Source: Brevibacillus reuszeri
GTDB taxonomy: Bacteria; Bacillota; Bacilli; Brevibacillales; Brevibacillaceae
NCBI RefSeq assembly: GCF_001187725.1
Contig: NZ_LGIQ01000009.1
Coordinates: forward strand, 1,797,493-1,861,492
DNA: 64,000 nucleotides
Direction: 5' to 3'
The notes beneath the pieces are model-generated. The model saw nothing but the letters and a program-made list of their open reading frames with translations, did not search any database and was not told where the DNA came from. Positions 62,050-64,000 of this stretch are shown here, piece after piece; the first letter of the stretch is position 1, and every line of letters begins with the position of its first letter. The translations under genes were made by a program, and so were the position numbers.

Positions 62050-63789
62050 GTGTTGTCGACGATTGTTCAACAATCTTGGAAACGCTGTCAGGAATCTAGC
62101 CTCAAAGCCACGGAAAAAGCTAATGATCAAATCATTTCTAGCAGAAGGATCAAAGAAATCATTCAGGAAAATCATCCTCTGATCCGTGAAAGCTTCCCCC
62201 TTTTTACGAAATTGGCGCCGTTTTTATTGTCGACAGAGCATATCGCCTTGTTGTCCGACCAGGATGGCAACATCATTCATACAGTAGGAGATCCCGTGTT
62301 TGCCAATCAGGCACAGAAGGTACAGCTGCAGATTGGGGCCAACTGGACCGAGAACAATAAAGGAACGAATGCGATTGGTACGGCTCTGATTGCCCAGCAG
62401 CCGATCCAAATTCAAGGTGAACAGCACTACTTTTTGGAAAATCGTTTTTTGACTTGCTCAGCGGCACCTATTTTCTCGCCGACGGGAGAATTGCTGGGTG
62501 TTATCGATATTAGTACGCGAAAAGAATATTCGCATCCGTTTGCGCTGACCATCGCTTGCATGATTGCAGAAGCTGTGCAAAATCGTTTGATGCTGGCAGA
62601 AGCAGAGCGTGTGATTGCTCTTCCCAGGCCGTTGTCGCCAGGTAGTGCAGGGCTTAGCTTGCCACTGGTCGGGCTCGATCGGGATGATCGGATTGTCAGT
62701 CTCAACGAAATGGCGAAGAAACAGCTGGTGATGGGGGCGCTGGGGACTACCTTGCAGCCAGAAGTAGAGCGTACGGGAGCAAACAACATACAGGATCGCA
62801 GGAAGCGGGTCTGGTCGATGTCTGCCAGCTCCCAGGCAATGCCTTATCCGCGGCTTGCAGGCTCCTGCCCGATCTTTCTACAGGCGAAAAAGCTCGGACA
62901 AAAGGCAGCGCATGTAGATTTTCCCGTGCTGTTGAACGGAGAGAGCGGCACAGGAAAAGAACTGTTCGCTCAAATGATTCATGAGACAGGCCCGCGATCA
63001 GGGGAGCCCTTTATCGCAGTGAACTGCAGTTCAATATCGGAAAATTTGATCGAGAGTGAATTATTTGGCTATGAAGGCGGAGCTTTTACGGGAGCGAATC
63101 GCGAGGGCAGAGTCGGTAAATTCGAGGCAGCGAAGCACGGAACGATTTTTTTAGATGAGATTGGGGACATGTCATTGCGGGCGCAAGCGGCACTCCTGCG
63201 CGTTTTGCAGGAAAAAGTCGTTACGCCTGTGGGAAGCAATCAGTCCCGTCCCATTCATGCCAGGGTTATTGCAGCGACTCATCGCAATTTACCGGAAGAA
63301 ATCAAGGCTGGTCGTTTTCGAGCGGACTTGTACTATCGGCTGAAGGGAGTTTCTATCCAGGTTCCGCCATTGCACAAGCGAACTGATTTAATCCAGCTGG
63401 CAGAGCATCTCATTCAAAAGATTGCGGGCGGCGAGCCGCTTTTCCTATCGAATGAAGCGAAGCTCAAGCTGCAATCCCATTCTTGGCCGGGCAATGTTCG
63501 TGAGCTGCAAGGGGTATTGATGCAGGCATGCTTTTTATCGGAGACCTACGAAATCGCAGCAGAGCATATACAGTTAGAAGGACTTGTGGAGGCCGCTCTC
63601 TATCAGGAGGCTGAGCAAGTGGTTCCTTCTCTGCGTGAAACCGAACTGCACGCGATTAAAAATGCGTTGTATATGAGCGGAGGAAATGTAAGTCAGGCGG
63701 CCAAGCTGCTTCAGATCGGGAGAAACACCTTGTATCGCAAAATGGCGGAATATCACATTACATCGCCAATGAATCAGGGGGATCTATGA
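62050..63789 (+). CDS. AcoR-like sigma-54-dependent Fis-family activator
   Basis: A 579-residue activator. An N-terminal GAF-type sensor (about 40-195) is followed by a PAS-like linker, the AAA+ domain (about 285-510) with Walker A GESGTGKE, GAFTGA and Walker B GTIFLDEIGD, and a Fis-type helix-turn-helix at the end (GGNVSQAAKLLQIGRNTLYRKM). It starts at GTG 62050 behind GAGGGG. It is divergent from the aldehyde dehydrogenase operon with its -24/-12 promoter and paired sites, so it probably activates that operon in response to acetoin, acetaldehyde or a related metabolite. Confidence 0.9.
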   Translation: MLSTIVQQSWKRCQESSLKATEKANDQIISSRRIKEIIQENHPLIRESFPLFTKLAPFLLSTEHIALLSDQDGNIIHTVGDPVFANQAQKVQLQIGANWTENNKGTNAIGTALIAQQPIQIQGEQHYFLENRFLTCSAAPIFSPTGELLGVIDISTRKEYSHPFALTIACMIAEAVQNRLMLAEAERVIALPRPLSPGSAGLSLPLVGLDRDDRIVSLNEMAKKQLVMGALGTTLQPEVERTGANNIQDRRKRVWSMSASSQAMPYPRLAGSCPIFLQAKKLGQKAAHVDFPVLLNGESGTGKELFAQMIHETGPRSGEPFIAVNCSSISENLIESELFGYEGGAFTGANREGRVGKFEAAKHGTIFLDEIGDMSLRAQAALLRVLQEKVVTPVGSNQSRPIHARVIAATHRNLPEEIKAGRFRADLYYRLKGVSIQVPPLHKRTDLIQLAEHLIQKIAGGEPLFLSNEAKLKLQSHSWPGNVRELQGVLMQACFLSETYEIAAEHIQLEGLVEAALYQEAEQVVPSLRETELHAIKNALYMSGGNVSQAAKLLQIGRNTLYRKMAEYHITSPMNQGDL

Positions 63790-64000
63790 TTGCCTTGTAC
63801 AGGCTGGATAAAGAGCTGGAGAAGGGAATGGCTGCCTTGCTTGCGCAGAGCGGGCAGAGTGTAGGTTATTTTTACTCGATTAAATCGATTTTGGATCAGA
63901 TGATGAATCCTTTTATCGTGATCACAACCGAACGCTACTGTGAAGAGCTGGAGTCGCTCTCGTTGCCCGTAGTCACGATTTCCATCGATATCAGTGACGC
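63786..64000 (+). CDS. Unrecognised gene, truncated by window edge
   Basis: Seventy-one codons from ATG 63786 with no stop before the edge. The start overlaps the activator's stop (ATGA) and follows AGGGGGA, so the two are coupled. The N-terminal sequence (MIALYRLDKELEKGMAALLA, later NPFIVITTERYCEELESLSL) has no motif I can identify. Co-expression with the activator is the only clue to role. Confidence 0.7.
   Translation, partial: MIALYRLDKELEKGMAALLAQSGQSVGYFYSIKSILDQMMNPFIVITTERYCEELESLSLPVVTISIDISD

Overview
The window reads as chromosomal DNA of a low-to-mid GC, endospore-former-type Bacillota, most likely Brevibacillus or a close Paenibacillaceae relative. Grounds: strong AGGAGG-type ribosome sites with frequent GTG/TTG starts, B. 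subtilis-like gene sets (yclNOPQ, yusV, yxe-type operon, YxcD and MgtC families), lipoprotein signal peptides, OmpR/VanRS two-component pairs, and LevR- and AcoR-type sigma-54 activators. I see no rRNA, tRNA, phage, CRISPR array or intact insertion sequence. The species call is inference.

Layout. 0-5 kb: MATE exporter, DUF4097 lipoprotein, and a PadR regulator plus multidrug ABC exporter under a palindromic operator. 5-10 kb: iron uptake, a yclNOPQ-type siderophore importer behind tandem Fur-like boxes and a yusV-type ATPase behind a perfect Fur palindrome. 10-13.3 kb: small hypothetical, DUF2750, DUF2653 and DUF2294 genes, with two decayed genes between them. 13.5-20.1 kb: a purine-salvage operon (PotDBCA-type ABC importer, nucleoside hydrolase, adenine deaminase). 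20.1-25.8 kb (minus): a yxeKLMNOQ-type sulfur operon lacking yxeP. 26-30 kb: MATE exporter, MgtC/SapB protein, and fumC whose promoter carries a Fur box. 30.5-33.9 kb: VanRS-like two-component system, D,D-carboxypeptidase and VanZ-family protein. 34.3-38.3 kb: recQ and a secreted 5'-nucleotidase. 38.4-43.8 kb (minus): LplT-Aas phospholipid repair pair and a NarL-type two-component system. 44-45.8 kb: chemoreceptor. 46-54.2 kb: LevR-type activator and a sigma-54-dependent chitobiose/cellobiose PTS operon (IIB, IIC, ChbG deacetylase, IIA, GH4, HAD phosphatase, HPr). 54.5-57.4 kb (minus): OmpR-type two-component system. 57.5-59.9 kb: methyltransferase and DEAD-box helicase. 59.9-64 kb: DUF779 plus aldehyde dehydrogenase (minus, sigma-54 promoter), its divergent AcoR-like activator, and the start of another gene.

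The most unusual signal is a family of about 230-bp intergenic elements present three times (about 30.2, 34.0 and 54.3 kb), all in the same orientation. Each folds into a long interrupted hairpin whose outer stems change in both arms between copies while internal motifs stay fixed. That is the pattern of a structured RNA or a structured mobile repeat, and I recognise no named family. Two copies bracket the VanRS/carboxypeptidase/VanZ module. Other signals worth following are a Fur box inside the fumC promoter, two near-consensus -24/-12 promoters each beside a cognate activator, and the missing deacetylase in the yxe-type operon.
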